Source: Lachnospiraceae bacterium NE2001
Lineage (GTDB): Bacteria; Bacillota; Clostridia; Lachnospirales; Lachnospiraceae
Direction: 5' to 3'
Length of the DNA stretch: 64,000 nucleotides
Assembly: GCA_900110635.1 (NCBI GenBank)
Contig: FOEK01000006.1
Coordinates: 124,001 to 188,000, forward strand
Numbering within the stretch: position 1 is the first letter of the stretch; each line of letters begins with the position of its first letter. A program made the translations under genes and the position numbers. Of this stretch, positions 53,934 through 62,376 are shown in pieces. Below the pieces are notes generated by a model. The model was not told the origin of the DNA and did no database searches. It saw only the letters and a program-made list of their open reading frames with translations.

Positions 53934-54626
53934 TTATTTATTTGTGAACTCACCAGACAGATGGCCGATAGCTACTATATTACCTGTATTACCATCCACA
54001 TCTGTATCTGTAGAATCTATGAAGTCCTGCATATTCAGGGTCTGGGTATTTACACCACCCTTCAGTCTGTCAATTGGATTCTTAAGGGCTATAACATACA
54101 CATCATATGTATGAGTTCCGCCCTCTGGAGGATACGGTCCGACATAATCAGAATCCGGTGCCCAGCCCTCAGCCAGGGAGGTCTCTGTAATACCATTTGA
54201 GTTCCAATGCAGGAAGTAATGCATGCTTATATCTACCATATAGATAGCATAAACTGTAGCGCCCTCTACTGGTTCCCAGGTAAGTTCAGGAGATGCATTT
54301 GACCCCTCATCAGTCTTTGAGATCACATCATTCCACACACCGTCCTGAAGACTGCTGGAGGTCACCTCAAAACTTTCATACTTGCTGACTAGATCGTCTC
54401 CATCATAGGGAAGGATGGCACTGTCCGACTTCTCCTCATTATCTTCAGTGGCAGCCTCTGTTTCTTCTTCTGTTTCTTCCTCTGTCATTTCCACCGTAGT
54501 TGCCTCAGTAGTTGTAAGTGACGTGGTTTCTTCTTCTGTAACATTTGCCTCACTGGTTCCGCAGCCTGCCAGTGACAGGACAAGCAGAGAGCATATTACA
54601 GAAGCTATTCGTTTTCTATGTTTCAT
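53934..54626 (-). CDS. PEBP (YbhB/YbcL)-like lipoprotein
   Basis: Lipoprotein signal with lipobox LAGC (Cys22), then a long Thr/Glu-rich linker to about residue 75 and a phosphatidylethanolamine-binding-protein domain with SNASPELTWEPVEGA, YAIYMVDI, FLHWNSNGI and YVGPYPPEGGTHTYDVYVIAL, all standard PEBP ligand-pocket lines. The function of bacterial PEBP proteins is largely unknown; this one is exposed outside the membrane. ATG 54626 (MKHRKRIASV) with GAAAGGTGAAGG is chosen over an upstream frame without a site. Confidence 0.85.
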   Translation of the reverse strand: MKHRKRIASVICSLLVLSLAGCGTSEANVTEEETTSLTTTEATTVEMTEEETEEETEAATEDNEEKSDSAILPYDGDDLVSKYESFEVTSSSLQDGVWNDVISKTDEGSNASPELTWEPVEGATVYAIYMVDISMHYFLHWNSNGITETSLAEGWAPDSDYVGPYPPEGGTHTYDVYVIALKNPIDRLKGGVNTQTLNMQDFIDSTDTDVDGNTGNIVAIGHLSGEFTNK

Positions 54627-54745
54627 AACCTTCACCTTTCTATATACTTTTTCACTATGGGCGTATGATACAACGTAAATGTACACAAAATGTATCCATA
54701 TGCCTTCCGGACATTAAATCTTTTGTAGAAGTAAAGACTAGCAGA

Positions 54746-54754
54746 TGTTATAAT
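54746..54754 (+). promoter_or_regulatory. Extended -10 promoter of the TetR gene
   Basis: TGTTATAAT, 50 nt before the start codon; a possible -35 TTGTAG is 20 nt upstream, a poor spacing that the extended -10 may offset. Confidence 0.5.
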
Positions 54755-54803
54755 GGCCTTTGTATCTATATCAGGGGAGATTATTAGATAGTTTGGAGTT
54801 TTT

Positions 54804-55385
54804 ATGAACGAATCAGATGAGCGCTACAGCACAGTGGAGGAGGCGATATTCGATGCCTTCTTCCTCTTAATAAAGGATAAAGACCTGGAGAAGATTACTG
54901 TATCCGATGTGATCAAGAAAGCAGGAATAGTTCGAAGTACATTTTATAATCATTATGAAAATATCCCCGCACTGCTTACAGCAGCCGAGGATAAGACCAT
55001 AAATGATATTTTCAAAATTATGGAGAGCTTTCACCCAAAGAATGACCACGATATGTGTCACTCTTATTATCTGGCAATCTGCAACTATACGAAGAAGAAT
55101 CCATTTCTGGCAAATCTTCTGGAAACACCGAGAGGCGATGCCTTTTTTGAGAAGGCAATCACCATGTTTCATAAGTATGTAACAGATGTTACGTCTGCTT
55201 CTATGTCTCAACCAAAGGAGAGAACAGAGTTTTCGTATATGATAGCCGGGGCTATCGGAAGCACCCTGGGTGTTCTGCACAAATGGACCGCAGAAGGTTT
55301 TTCGACCCCTGCGGAAGAGGTTGCGGATGTTCTGGCGAAGATATTCCTGTCAGGGATACTGCCTTATATATCCGGCAACCATTAG
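54804..55385 (+). CDS. TetR-family transcriptional regulator
   Basis: N-terminal helix-turn-helix (about residues 25-68) reads LEKITVSDVIKKAGIVRSTFYNHYENIPALL, diagnostic for TetR proteins; the rest is a helical ligand-binding domain without recognised specificity. 193 residues. It converges on the acyl-ligase gene with only 5 nt between the two stop codons and no terminator hairpin visible, so the transcripts must overlap. The likely target is the three-gene operon opposite. Confidence 0.88.
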   Translation: MNESDERYSTVEEAIFDAFFLLIKDKDLEKITVSDVIKKAGIVRSTFYNHYENIPALLTAAEDKTINDIFKIMESFHPKNDHDMCHSYYLAICNYTKKNPFLANLLETPRGDAFFEKAITMFHKYVTDVTSASMSQPKERTEFSYMIAGAIGSTLGVLHKWTAEGFSTPAEEVADVLAKIFLSGILPYISGNH

Positions 55386-55390
55386 TTTTT

Positions 55391-56914
55391 TTAGTCGAGG
55401 GTGGCGTCGGCACGAACGATCTTGCCAGTTGCATTTCTGTGAAATGGATTCTGACGGATCACCAATGATATAATCTGACGATAGGTTGGCTGCTTCTGGT
55501 TGTACTCTTTGATGAGTGCATCCAGGGCAGTTTTTATATTGTCATCATCAAGCCCCTTTGCCCTTACCACATCCTGATCTGGATAAATGCGGGCTGTGAG
55601 TCCGTTATTCTCACCTGTTACTACAACCTCACCTACAAGCGGGTTTAACCCCAGCTTGTTCTCAATTTCCTCAGGGGATATGTTTTCTCCATTTGACAAA
55701 ATTATAAGATTCTTTACTCGTCCGTTGATAAACAGGAAGCCATCCTCATCTATATAACCCTTGTCGCCTGTATGGAGCCAGCCATCTGCCAGAGTCTCTG
55801 CTGTTTCAGCATGCATCTTGTAATAGCCCTTCATTACACTGGAGCCCTGAACCTGTATCTCGCCATCTACGAAGCGGACTTTTACATTTGACAGAGGTTT
55901 TCCTATGGAACCTATCTTGTAATCCTCTGGATCATTGGAGCTGATAACTGGTGAGCATTCTGACATACCATAGCCCTCCAGAACCTGAACTCCATACTCT
56001 GCCAGTTTTTCTATATAAAATGGATCAAGATGTGCTCCGCCTGTAAAGATGATTCTCAGATTTCCGCCAAAAACATTTGCTGCCACCGCCGCCTTGGGGA
56101 GAGAAGGATCGACGGCTGACAGTCTTTTATATATGGTCTCTATCATAAGAGGCACCATGAGCATAACCTCTGGCTTAAAGATTCCCATATTTCGAACCAT
56201 ATGCATAAATGAGTCGTTGATGCAGACTGTTGCTCCAAGGGAGAAGCCCTTCAGCCAGTCCATTACGAGGCAAAATGCATGATGAATAGGAAGGACACTG
56301 AGCAGTGTGCAGCCCGGTTCAGCTGAGTATGGAACTGACACCACATTCTGAGCCAGATTCAGCTGAGTCAGCATAACACCCTTGCTCTTCCCTGTGGTAC
56401 CAGATGTATAGATTAGTGTTGCCACTTCTTCTGAGGAGCGGCCAGACACATCCTGTACGCCTTCTGCTTTTGCCTTAAGATCTGCAACAGTATCAAAGCC
56501 TTCTTCTGTCTCTTCCTGAAGAAGCCATATCTTCCTTATTTTCGGACATTCAGCCTTTACTATGTCGATCAAGGCTTTGCCCTTCGGTGCCAGAAAAAGT
56601 GCCTCTGCATCGCTGTCATTTAACAGTGCTACCAGGTCCTCAGCCGGAAGACCAGCGTCGAGGGGTACTGCCACATTATTTCCTGTGGTAATTCCAAGAT
56701 AAGCCCCTATCCAGCTGACGGAAGCTGTGCCTATCAGAGAGATATGAGCATTCTCAAAGCCCTCAGCCTTAAGGCCCTTTCTGATACTGACAATATCATC
56801 ATTCAACTCACTATATGTACGGCTCTCTATATCCTTTTTTACGAGCCATTTTACCGCAGGAATCTCAGCATACTTTGTATACGCACTATCCCAGATCTCA
56901 CGAATATTATTCAT
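55391..56914 (-). CDS. AMP-forming acyl ligase (acyl-CoA/acyl-ACP synthetase-like)
   Basis: ANL-superfamily enzyme that activates a carboxylic acid with ATP and loads it as thioester, here probably onto the carrier protein encoded 25 nt upstream. Motifs in order: A3 P-loop YTSGTTGKSKGV at 169-180, A5 GYGMSECSP at 314-322, A7 HTGDKGYI at 381-388, A8 GRVKNLIILSNGENISPEEIE at 398-418 and catalytic A10 NATGKI with K498. The 507-residue length and VPLDAGLP stretch are those of free-standing fatty-acyl or aryl ligases rather than NRPS modules. ATG 56914 with GGAGAAAGAG; the longer frame runs into the ACP gene. The acid used is unknown. Confidence 0.88.
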   Translation of the reverse strand: MNNIREIWDSAYTKYAEIPAVKWLVKKDIESRTYSELNDDIVSIRKGLKAEGFENAHISLIGTASVSWIGAYLGITTGNNVAVPLDAGLPAEDLVALLNDSDAEALFLAPKGKALIDIVKAECPKIRKIWLLQEETEEGFDTVADLKAKAEGVQDVSGRSSEEVATLIYTSGTTGKSKGVMLTQLNLAQNVVSVPYSAEPGCTLLSVLPIHHAFCLVMDWLKGFSLGATVCINDSFMHMVRNMGIFKPEVMLMVPLMIETIYKRLSAVDPSLPKAAVAANVFGGNLRIIFTGGAHLDPFYIEKLAEYGVQVLEGYGMSECSPVISSNDPEDYKIGSIGKPLSNVKVRFVDGEIQVQGSSVMKGYYKMHAETAETLADGWLHTGDKGYIDEDGFLFINGRVKNLIILSNGENISPEEIENKLGLNPLVGEVVVTGENNGLTARIYPDQDVVRAKGLDDDNIKTALDALIKEYNQKQPTYRQIISLVIRQNPFHRNATGKIVRADATLD

Positions 56915-56939
56915 CTCTTTCTCCGTCCCCTGTCTTTTA

Positions 56940-57176
56940 TTAGGCTTCCACAAGTTCTTCAAGCATGTCCAGGGCTTCACCGATGGTGCGTACCTGCACT
57001 GCTCTGTCAAGGTCAAGCTCTACGTCAAAGGTGTCTTCTATCTCACCAAGAAATGTCATAAAGTCCAGTGAGCTGAGGCCAAGGTCCTCACGAAGGCTCA
57101 TATCGTCTGTCATTTCCGCTGCTGGGACACTTGAATACTGTGCTACTAATTCTTTAAAATCTTCTGCTCTATTCAT
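56940..57176 (-). CDS. Acyl carrier protein, dedicated
   Basis: 78 residues, four-helix carrier protein with the phosphopantetheine site DLGLSSLDF (S36). It is encoded between a condensation-like gene (22 nt upstream) and an acyl ligase (25 nt downstream), away from fatty-acid synthesis genes, so it is a specialised carrier rather than AcpP. The DLGLSSLDFM line differs slightly from the DSLD of housekeeping carriers. ATG 57176 with AAGGAGAAAG. Confidence 0.92.
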   Translation of the reverse strand: MNRAEDFKELVAQYSSVPAAEMTDDMSLREDLGLSSLDFMTFLGEIEDTFDVELDLDRAVQVRTIGEALDMLEELVEA

Positions 57177-57198
57177 AATCTTTCTCCTTTTGTATTTA

Positions 57199-58584
57199 TT
57201 ACACTGCAGCGATAATGTCGCTGATCTTCATATCGGGGTTTGAGATGCCCATAAAGAGTATGCGCATCATATAGTAGTATAGGAGCTCCATATCCTTCTC
57301 AGTGAGACTTGCTGTCTGGTAGTGATATGAGAAGTTCATTCCTCCGTTCTCGGTGTGTGAAACCGTCAGGTACATCTTCTTGGTAGCGGCTCCATTGGCA
57401 AACCATTTGGAATGCATTGGGATATTCTTAAGGAATGGGTTATCCATATGTACAGGCATAGGCTGATATGTGAGGTAACAGCTTTCGTAGGTGGTGTCGT
57501 CTGGTGTCTTGTAACGACGCTTCATTTCCTCGCGGATAAGTGCCGGATCGTAGTTGCTGTGCATATAGATGCGGTTCTGAACATTCTGTATCTCATAAGC
57601 CGCCGACATAAAGTCCATATCACCAGGTATCACGGTTCTGCAAGGGAACATTATGGTTCTGCTTCCACCTGAAGTCCATTCATCGTGAGTAGAACGACGG
57701 GAAATGAAGTTCTCTATGGTGATATCCTCCTGTCCGTCATTTACCTTTGACAGATATGTTCTGATTCCAAGCAGCAGCAGGTTTGTCATTGACAGCTGAT
57801 GATTCATACAGAAATCTATCAGTCCCTTTGTAGGCTCCGGCTCCAGGATATAGTCCTTAACCGCAACGAACAGCTTCTTTCTTTCTATGTCTGCAGCCCT
57901 GAGGTTCTTTTTCTTATGCTTCTTTCTGGCTGCCTCCAGAACTCCAGGCCCCTGAATATCTGAATATAGGGGTTCTCCCAGAGCATCCAGCTGGTCATCC
58001 CAGAACTTCTTATCCTTAGCGAAACGCTTCTCATTTCCAGACTTTGCAAGATCCGACTCAAGCACCTTTTCAAAGTCCGCCAGATCCTGTGGATATTCTG
58101 CACCAAAACGATAATGTGTATAAAGCTGCATCAGGTCATTTACCATTACCACAAGTCCGCAGGAATCTATGAGACGGTGATCCATATGTACAAAGAAGCC
58201 ATTATAGCCCTCTGGCAGCTTCACCATTGTCACCTCGCACATAGGGCGGTTATCTCCATCAAGAGTTTCGTATGCCCACTGCTGCATAGTGTTATCAGCC
58301 TCTTCCAGCGTCATTCCTGTCATATCCTTAAGCGGTATGTCACGGGAATCGTGCTTTATAAGATACTGCTTTACCTCGCCCTTCTCATCAGGTTTTGTAA
58401 AGCGAAGCCTCATACATCCGTAACGCTCCATCTCCAGCTGTATACATTTTTTTAACAGCCCGAAATCAAGCTCAGCCTTAAGTGATGCAACGATACTCAC
58501 ACCAGAAACCTGCTGAGTATTGTATTCACGGATCCACTGATAATGCATATTCTGCGCTGCTGTAAGTGGGTACTCTTTTCTCAT
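57199..58584 (-). CDS. Stand-alone condensation-domain-like acyltransferase
   Basis: About 462 residues, a single domain that resembles NRPS condensation / polyketide-associated acyltransferase folds: N-terminal YPLTAAQNMHYQW, the active-site motif FVHMDHRLIDSCG (H136 and D140 keep the second His and the Asp of HHxxxDG; the first His is Asp and the Gly is Ser), and FLKNIPMHSKWF / MNFSYHYQTASLTEKDME near the C terminus. It should transfer an acyl group from the neighbouring carrier protein to an amine or alcohol. The altered motif sets it apart from peptide-forming C domains. ATG 58584 with GGGAGAGAACG; the longer frame has no site. Confidence 0.78.
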   Translation of the reverse strand: MRKEYPLTAAQNMHYQWIREYNTQQVSGVSIVASLKAELDFGLLKKCIQLEMERYGCMRLRFTKPDEKGEVKQYLIKHDSRDIPLKDMTGMTLEEADNTMQQWAYETLDGDNRPMCEVTMVKLPEGYNGFFVHMDHRLIDSCGLVVMVNDLMQLYTHYRFGAEYPQDLADFEKVLESDLAKSGNEKRFAKDKKFWDDQLDALGEPLYSDIQGPGVLEAARKKHKKKNLRAADIERKKLFVAVKDYILEPEPTKGLIDFCMNHQLSMTNLLLLGIRTYLSKVNDGQEDITIENFISRRSTHDEWTSGGSRTIMFPCRTVIPGDMDFMSAAYEIQNVQNRIYMHSNYDPALIREEMKRRYKTPDDTTYESCYLTYQPMPVHMDNPFLKNIPMHSKWFANGAATKKMYLTVSHTENGGMNFSYHYQTASLTEKDMELLYYYMMRILFMGISNPDMKISDIIAAV

Positions 58585-58697
58585 ACGTTCTCTCCCTCTT
58601 TTCTTTGATGATGGAGAGATTACTACAAAGCCTTGTAAAATGCTATACCCCCGGAGAGTTAATGAACACTTCACCATAAATTGACCGAAACATATCG

Positions 58698-58718
58698 AAC
58701 ACATCTAAAACATGTGTT
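58698..58718. promoter_or_regulatory. Palindrome upstream of the condensation operon, possible TetR operator
   Basis: AACACAT-CTAAAAC-ATGTGTT, two 7-bp perfect half sites, extended by TC/GA at the edges, 115 nt before the start of the operon. Size and symmetry suit a TetR dimer. The regulator gene has no copy in front of itself. Confidence 0.45.
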
Positions 58719-58760
58719 TGATAACTGCCACGTTCCCACCAAAAGCCTAAGCAAAAACCA

Positions 58761-58790
58761 TAATAAAAACCGCCAGTGTATCACTGACGG
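58761..58790 (-). terminator. Intrinsic terminator after the alpha/beta hydrolase gene
   Basis: Nine-bp stem CCGCCAGTG / CACTGACGG (one wobble) with loop TAT, followed on the minus strand by TTTTTATTA. It separates the hydrolase transcript from the condensation operon. Confidence 0.85.
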
Positions 58791-58820
58791 TCTCCACTAA
58801 GTATTTCACAAAACTATAAA

Positions 58821-59678
58821 CTAAGCGTCGCACCTTCCAAAAAAGTCTGTAAGCTTCTTCTTATAAAGCTCAGGTGCCACATAAGAACTGCAGAGATGCC
58901 TTGCTCCAGGAACCATCACCAGTTCCTTCGGTGCTCTGCATATCTTATAATTCATTTTAGATGCATAGGGCAGAACAAAGGTATCCTCTTCACCGTGAAA
59001 GAAAAGCACAGGACGGGTATTTTCAAGCAGTGCCTTTGTGGTATCTGCGTCCTTCATCCTGTAGCCCGCAAACAGCCTGCATATAAGATCAATTCGAAGA
59101 AGGATCAGACTATTAAAATGTATATGGAACCACCCCGAAGCCATATCTCTGAACTGCTGTCTCATTGAGTGAAAACTACAGTCTGCTATAATGCCCTTCA
59201 CCTCGTCCGGCATCCTGTGGCCTGACGCCATAATTACAGAAGCTGCTCCCATGGACTGTCCATACAGATATATAGGAAGCCTCTCCTTATTTTTCTTATG
59301 AAGCAGGCGTAACCATCTCAGTATATCGTACTGCTCCTTCGCTCCAAAGGTTATATATCTTCCCCCACTTTCTCCGCAGCATCTCTGATCAATAAACAGA
59401 ATACTGCAGCCATTTTCGTGCAGGAACTCAGCCATATGAGCTATGCTTCCGAACCGGGAGCCCTTATAGCCATGACTCAGAAGTACAATACGCTTCGGTT
59501 CTTCAGCAGGAAGATATGTAGCATGAAGTCTCAGTCCATCGAAGGACTTTATGTACCAGTCCGCCATAGGCTGGGCCTCACACCACTCTGTCACAGCCAG
59601 AAACTCCTTTTCGTAGCCATTTCTGGGATGGTTTATCTTTATAGGTTTTAACGGGATTATTCTATTCCTCTTTTTCAT
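58821..59678 (-). CDS. Alpha/beta hydrolase
   Basis: Serine hydrolase of the BAAT/YqkD-like group. The nucleophile elbow is YLYGQSMGAAS, the oxyanion region LLSHGYKGSR, the acid probably in HGEEDTFVL and the His in GARHLCSS. The CLxG-like line LFIDQRCCGESGG is typical for this family. 285 residues, a basic N terminus with no clear signal. The first 17 nt overlap the 3' end of the hybrid kinase gene, so they are co-translated. It ends at a terminator upstream of the condensation operon. Substrate unknown. Confidence 0.85.
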   Translation of the reverse strand: MKKRNRIIPLKPIKINHPRNGYEKEFLAVTEWCEAQPMADWYIKSFDGLRLHATYLPAEEPKRIVLLSHGYKGSRFGSIAHMAEFLHENGCSILFIDQRCCGESGGRYITFGAKEQYDILRWLRLLHKKNKERLPIYLYGQSMGAASVIMASGHRMPDEVKGIIADCSFHSMRQQFRDMASGWFHIHFNSLILLRIDLICRLFAGYRMKDADTTKALLENTRPVLFFHGEEDTFVLPYASKMNYKICRAPKELVMVPGARHLCSSYVAPELYKKKLTDFFGRCDA

Positions 59679-62220
59679 TTAATATATCACCTAAAGCATC
59701 CGCCAGAGCTTTATATTCCTTCATTACCTCATCGTGATGCTCCTTAACATAGTCCAGCTTTCCATCAGCTGCGGCGAACTCAAGATCCTTTGCCAATTCA
59801 AACAGCTTACTGCTTCCGATAGTTTTGGATGAACTCTTTACAGAGTGTACGATTACCTTGTAATCTTTCATATTCTCATCTGCCAGATAGCCTGCCAGCT
59901 CTTCTATCTTATCCGGAGTAGCGGCAACGTAATCGTGTAATATCTCTATATAGAACTCCTCATCCTCGCCGCAGTAGGTGAGTCCATCATCAGTATTCAG
60001 TCCAAGCTTCTTCAGACTGAGCAGAATCGGTGTTGATTCTGGTTCAACTGATTCAACGCTCTCTGCTGACAGATATTTTACAAGCATCTTCTCCATGGAG
60101 GACAGCTCTATCGGCTTAGAGAGATAGTCATCAAAGCCTGCAGCAAGGTACTGTTCACGAGCACCGACTACTGCATTTGCAGTAAGTGCCACAACCACAG
60201 TATCCCCCACAAGATTTTTCTCCTGAAGGAGCTTAAGAGTTTCTATACCATCCATTTCAGGCATCATATGATCCAGGAACAGCATATCATAATGGTTCTT
60301 TTCCATTATATCTATAGTCTCACGTCCCGACTGACAGAGATCCGGCTTGATACCAAAAAGCTTCATCAGGTTAGACACAACCTTCCGATTCATCTCGTTA
60401 TCGTCTGTAACAAGAATATGGGCATCCTTCACATTGATCAGCACGTCGCTGGCTGCACTCTTCTTAGGTGCCTTGCTTTCCAGATCATACTTTCCGATAG
60501 GCTTCTCGTTAACAACCTCTATTGGCAGTTCAAAATAAAACTCTGAGCCCACTCCGTACTCACTCTTTATCTTAAGCTCTGAGCCCATCATTTGAAGGAG
60601 CTTTGTCACTATTGAGATACCTAAACCAGTACCCTCTATGTGACGGTTCTTTTTCTCATCAACTCTCTCAAAGGAGATGGCCAGCTTATCTATATCCTCC
60701 TGCTTGATACCGATTCCTGTATCCTTAACGGAAACCAGCAGACGGCAGAAGCCCTTTGTGGTGCCAAGATTATACATCTTGAATATGATATAACCCTTCT
60801 CGGTATATTTCACTGCATTTGTAAGTATATTTGAGATAACCTGACTAATCCTTACATCATCACCAAGAAGCACTGATGGTATGGTCTCGTCAATATCAAG
60901 TCTGAGCTCAAGATTCTTTGCTCTTGCTCTTTCATCTACACTATGGACAAGTCCATTTATCATATTTGATAGTTCAAATGAAACTGGCACAAGGCTCATC
61001 TTTCCATCCTCAATCTTTGAAAAATCGAGAATAGAATTAATGATTGAAAGCAGTGTATGACCAGCGTTTTTTATATTGGATGCATACTCCAGAGTCTCTT
61101 TTTCCTTTGACTTCTGAAGTATCATTTCATTCATTCCCAGGATTGCGTTGATCGGCGTTCTGATCTCGTGGCTCATATCTGCCAGGAAATCACTCTTTGC
61201 CTTGTTGGCACTGTCTGCCGCAGACTTCTCCAGCTTAAGCACCTTAGCCTCATAGTCCTTCTTTCGCTCGTTTTCCTTTGCTTCCTCAAGTATCTGATAG
61301 GACTTTCTCTGACTCCTATAACCCAGAGTATAGAACACAGTTAGAAGCGCAAATACTATAAGCGTTATTACTATACTTGAGATCAAAAGCCATGTAGGAC
61401 CCTTGTAAAGCTCTGCATTCTTTGTCACGATAACCAGATACCACTGTTCCATTACTGTATCAACGAATACGGTACATTTATCTCCATCAATAGTTGTGAT
61501 GAAGCTTCCCTTTCCCAGAGCCGTGGCCTGATTGAAGACCTCCTTCTGCTCAGGATCCTCGTTATAGTACTTTCCATTCTCTGAACTGTCACGATGAGCT
61601 ATAACCATTCCATCGTTATTGACAACATAACCGTAACCGTAGCCATTTATCTGTATATCTTCAACTATTTCCTGAACGCCGTCCAGTGTAAGATCCAGTG
61701 CCATAACATTTTCATTATCTGTAAGAGCTCTGCCCACAGTTATGATAACGCTTCCAGTCTGGGCATCCACGTAGGGCGATACTATAACTATATCTCCATG
61801 TCCTTCGGTGGTCATTTTATACCAGTCTCTCTCGGTAGGTTCATAGCCTTCAGGTGGCACCCAGCCAACGCCGTCCACATAGCTGCCATTTATACATCCA
61901 TACAGACCAGTGTAACTCTCGTCGAACTGCTCCTCTGTTCTGGAGGACTCTCTGGTTATATATTCGACTATATCATCATAGGTTGCTCCATTTTCAACCA
62001 TATGGTCAACCGTATCTGCTGTGAGCCACAGAACGCTCTTGGCTGTATCCAGATAATTCTCTAGATCTGCTGTAACTGCTGTGGTCTTGTCTTCACCCAG
62101 CTCCTCCACAGATGAGAATGCCGTTCTAAAGATAACTCTGGATGTAAATATGTCCATAAGAGCCATCAGCAGAAAGGTACAGATTATTATAATAAACAGG
62201 TTTCTTTTACTTTTCTTCAT
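59662..62220 (-). CDS. Hybrid sensor histidine kinase with Cache sensor, REC and Hpt domains
   Basis: Membrane helix (about 8-28), a dCache extracellular domain (about 35-275; DYVGWVPPEGYEPTERDWY-type line visible), a second helix (about 278-300), a coiled coil, HisKA DMSHEIRTPINAILGMNEMI, ATPase with NAVKYTEKG and GTGLGISI, a receiver domain with MLFLDHMMPEMDG and a C-terminal Hpt with the VIVHSVKSSSKTIG phosphotransfer His. About 852 residues. Such a chain can pass phosphate His-Asp-His to a separate receiver, for which the divergent REC-GGDEF protein is an obvious partner. ATG 62220 (MKKSKRNLF) with GGAG is preferred to 62232. Confidence 0.9.
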   Translation of the reverse strand: MKKSKRNLFIIIICTFLLMALMDIFTSRVIFRTAFSSVEELGEDKTTAVTADLENYLDTAKSVLWLTADTVDHMVENGATYDDIVEYITRESSRTEEQFDESYTGLYGCINGSYVDGVGWVPPEGYEPTERDWYKMTTEGHGDIVIVSPYVDAQTGSVIITVGRALTDNENVMALDLTLDGVQEIVEDIQINGYGYGYVVNNDGMVIAHRDSSENGKYYNEDPEQKEVFNQATALGKGSFITTIDGDKCTVFVDTVMEQWYLVIVTKNAELYKGPTWLLISSIVITLIVFALLTVFYTLGYRSQRKSYQILEEAKENERKKDYEAKVLKLEKSAADSANKAKSDFLADMSHEIRTPINAILGMNEMILQKSKEKETLEYASNIKNAGHTLLSIINSILDFSKIEDGKMSLVPVSFELSNMINGLVHSVDERARAKNLELRLDIDETIPSVLLGDDVRISQVISNILTNAVKYTEKGYIIFKMYNLGTTKGFCRLLVSVKDTGIGIKQEDIDKLAISFERVDEKKNRHIEGTGLGISIVTKLLQMMGSELKIKSEYGVGSEFYFELPIEVVNEKPIGKYDLESKAPKKSAASDVLINVKDAHILVTDDNEMNRKVVSNLMKLFGIKPDLCQSGRETIDIMEKNHYDMLFLDHMMPEMDGIETLKLLQEKNLVGDTVVVALTANAVVGAREQYLAAGFDDYLSKPIELSSMEKMLVKYLSAESVESVEPESTPILLSLKKLGLNTDDGLTYCGEDEEFYIEILHDYVAATPDKIEELAGYLADENMKDYKVIVHSVKSSSKTIGSSKLFELAKDLEFAAADGKLDYVKEHHDEVMKEYKALADALGDILNEKEE

Positions 62221-62272
62221 ATATTTCTCCATTTACCGGACAGGATTAAAAGCCCGCCCGGTTTCCTCATAC

Positions 62273-62301
62273 AGTATAATTGGAAAAAAATATCATTTCA
62301 A
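62273..62301 (-). promoter_or_regulatory. Promoter of the hybrid kinase gene
   Basis: Minus-strand -35 TTGAAA (62296-62301), 17-nt spacer, -10 TATACT (62273-62278), 53 nt before the start codon. Confidence 0.75.
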
Positions 62302-62376
62302 GTTTCTTATTAGCTAATTATTTGATACAATGAAGGCGTGCAAACGCACTAGGTTAATTATAGAAAGGTAATTGCA

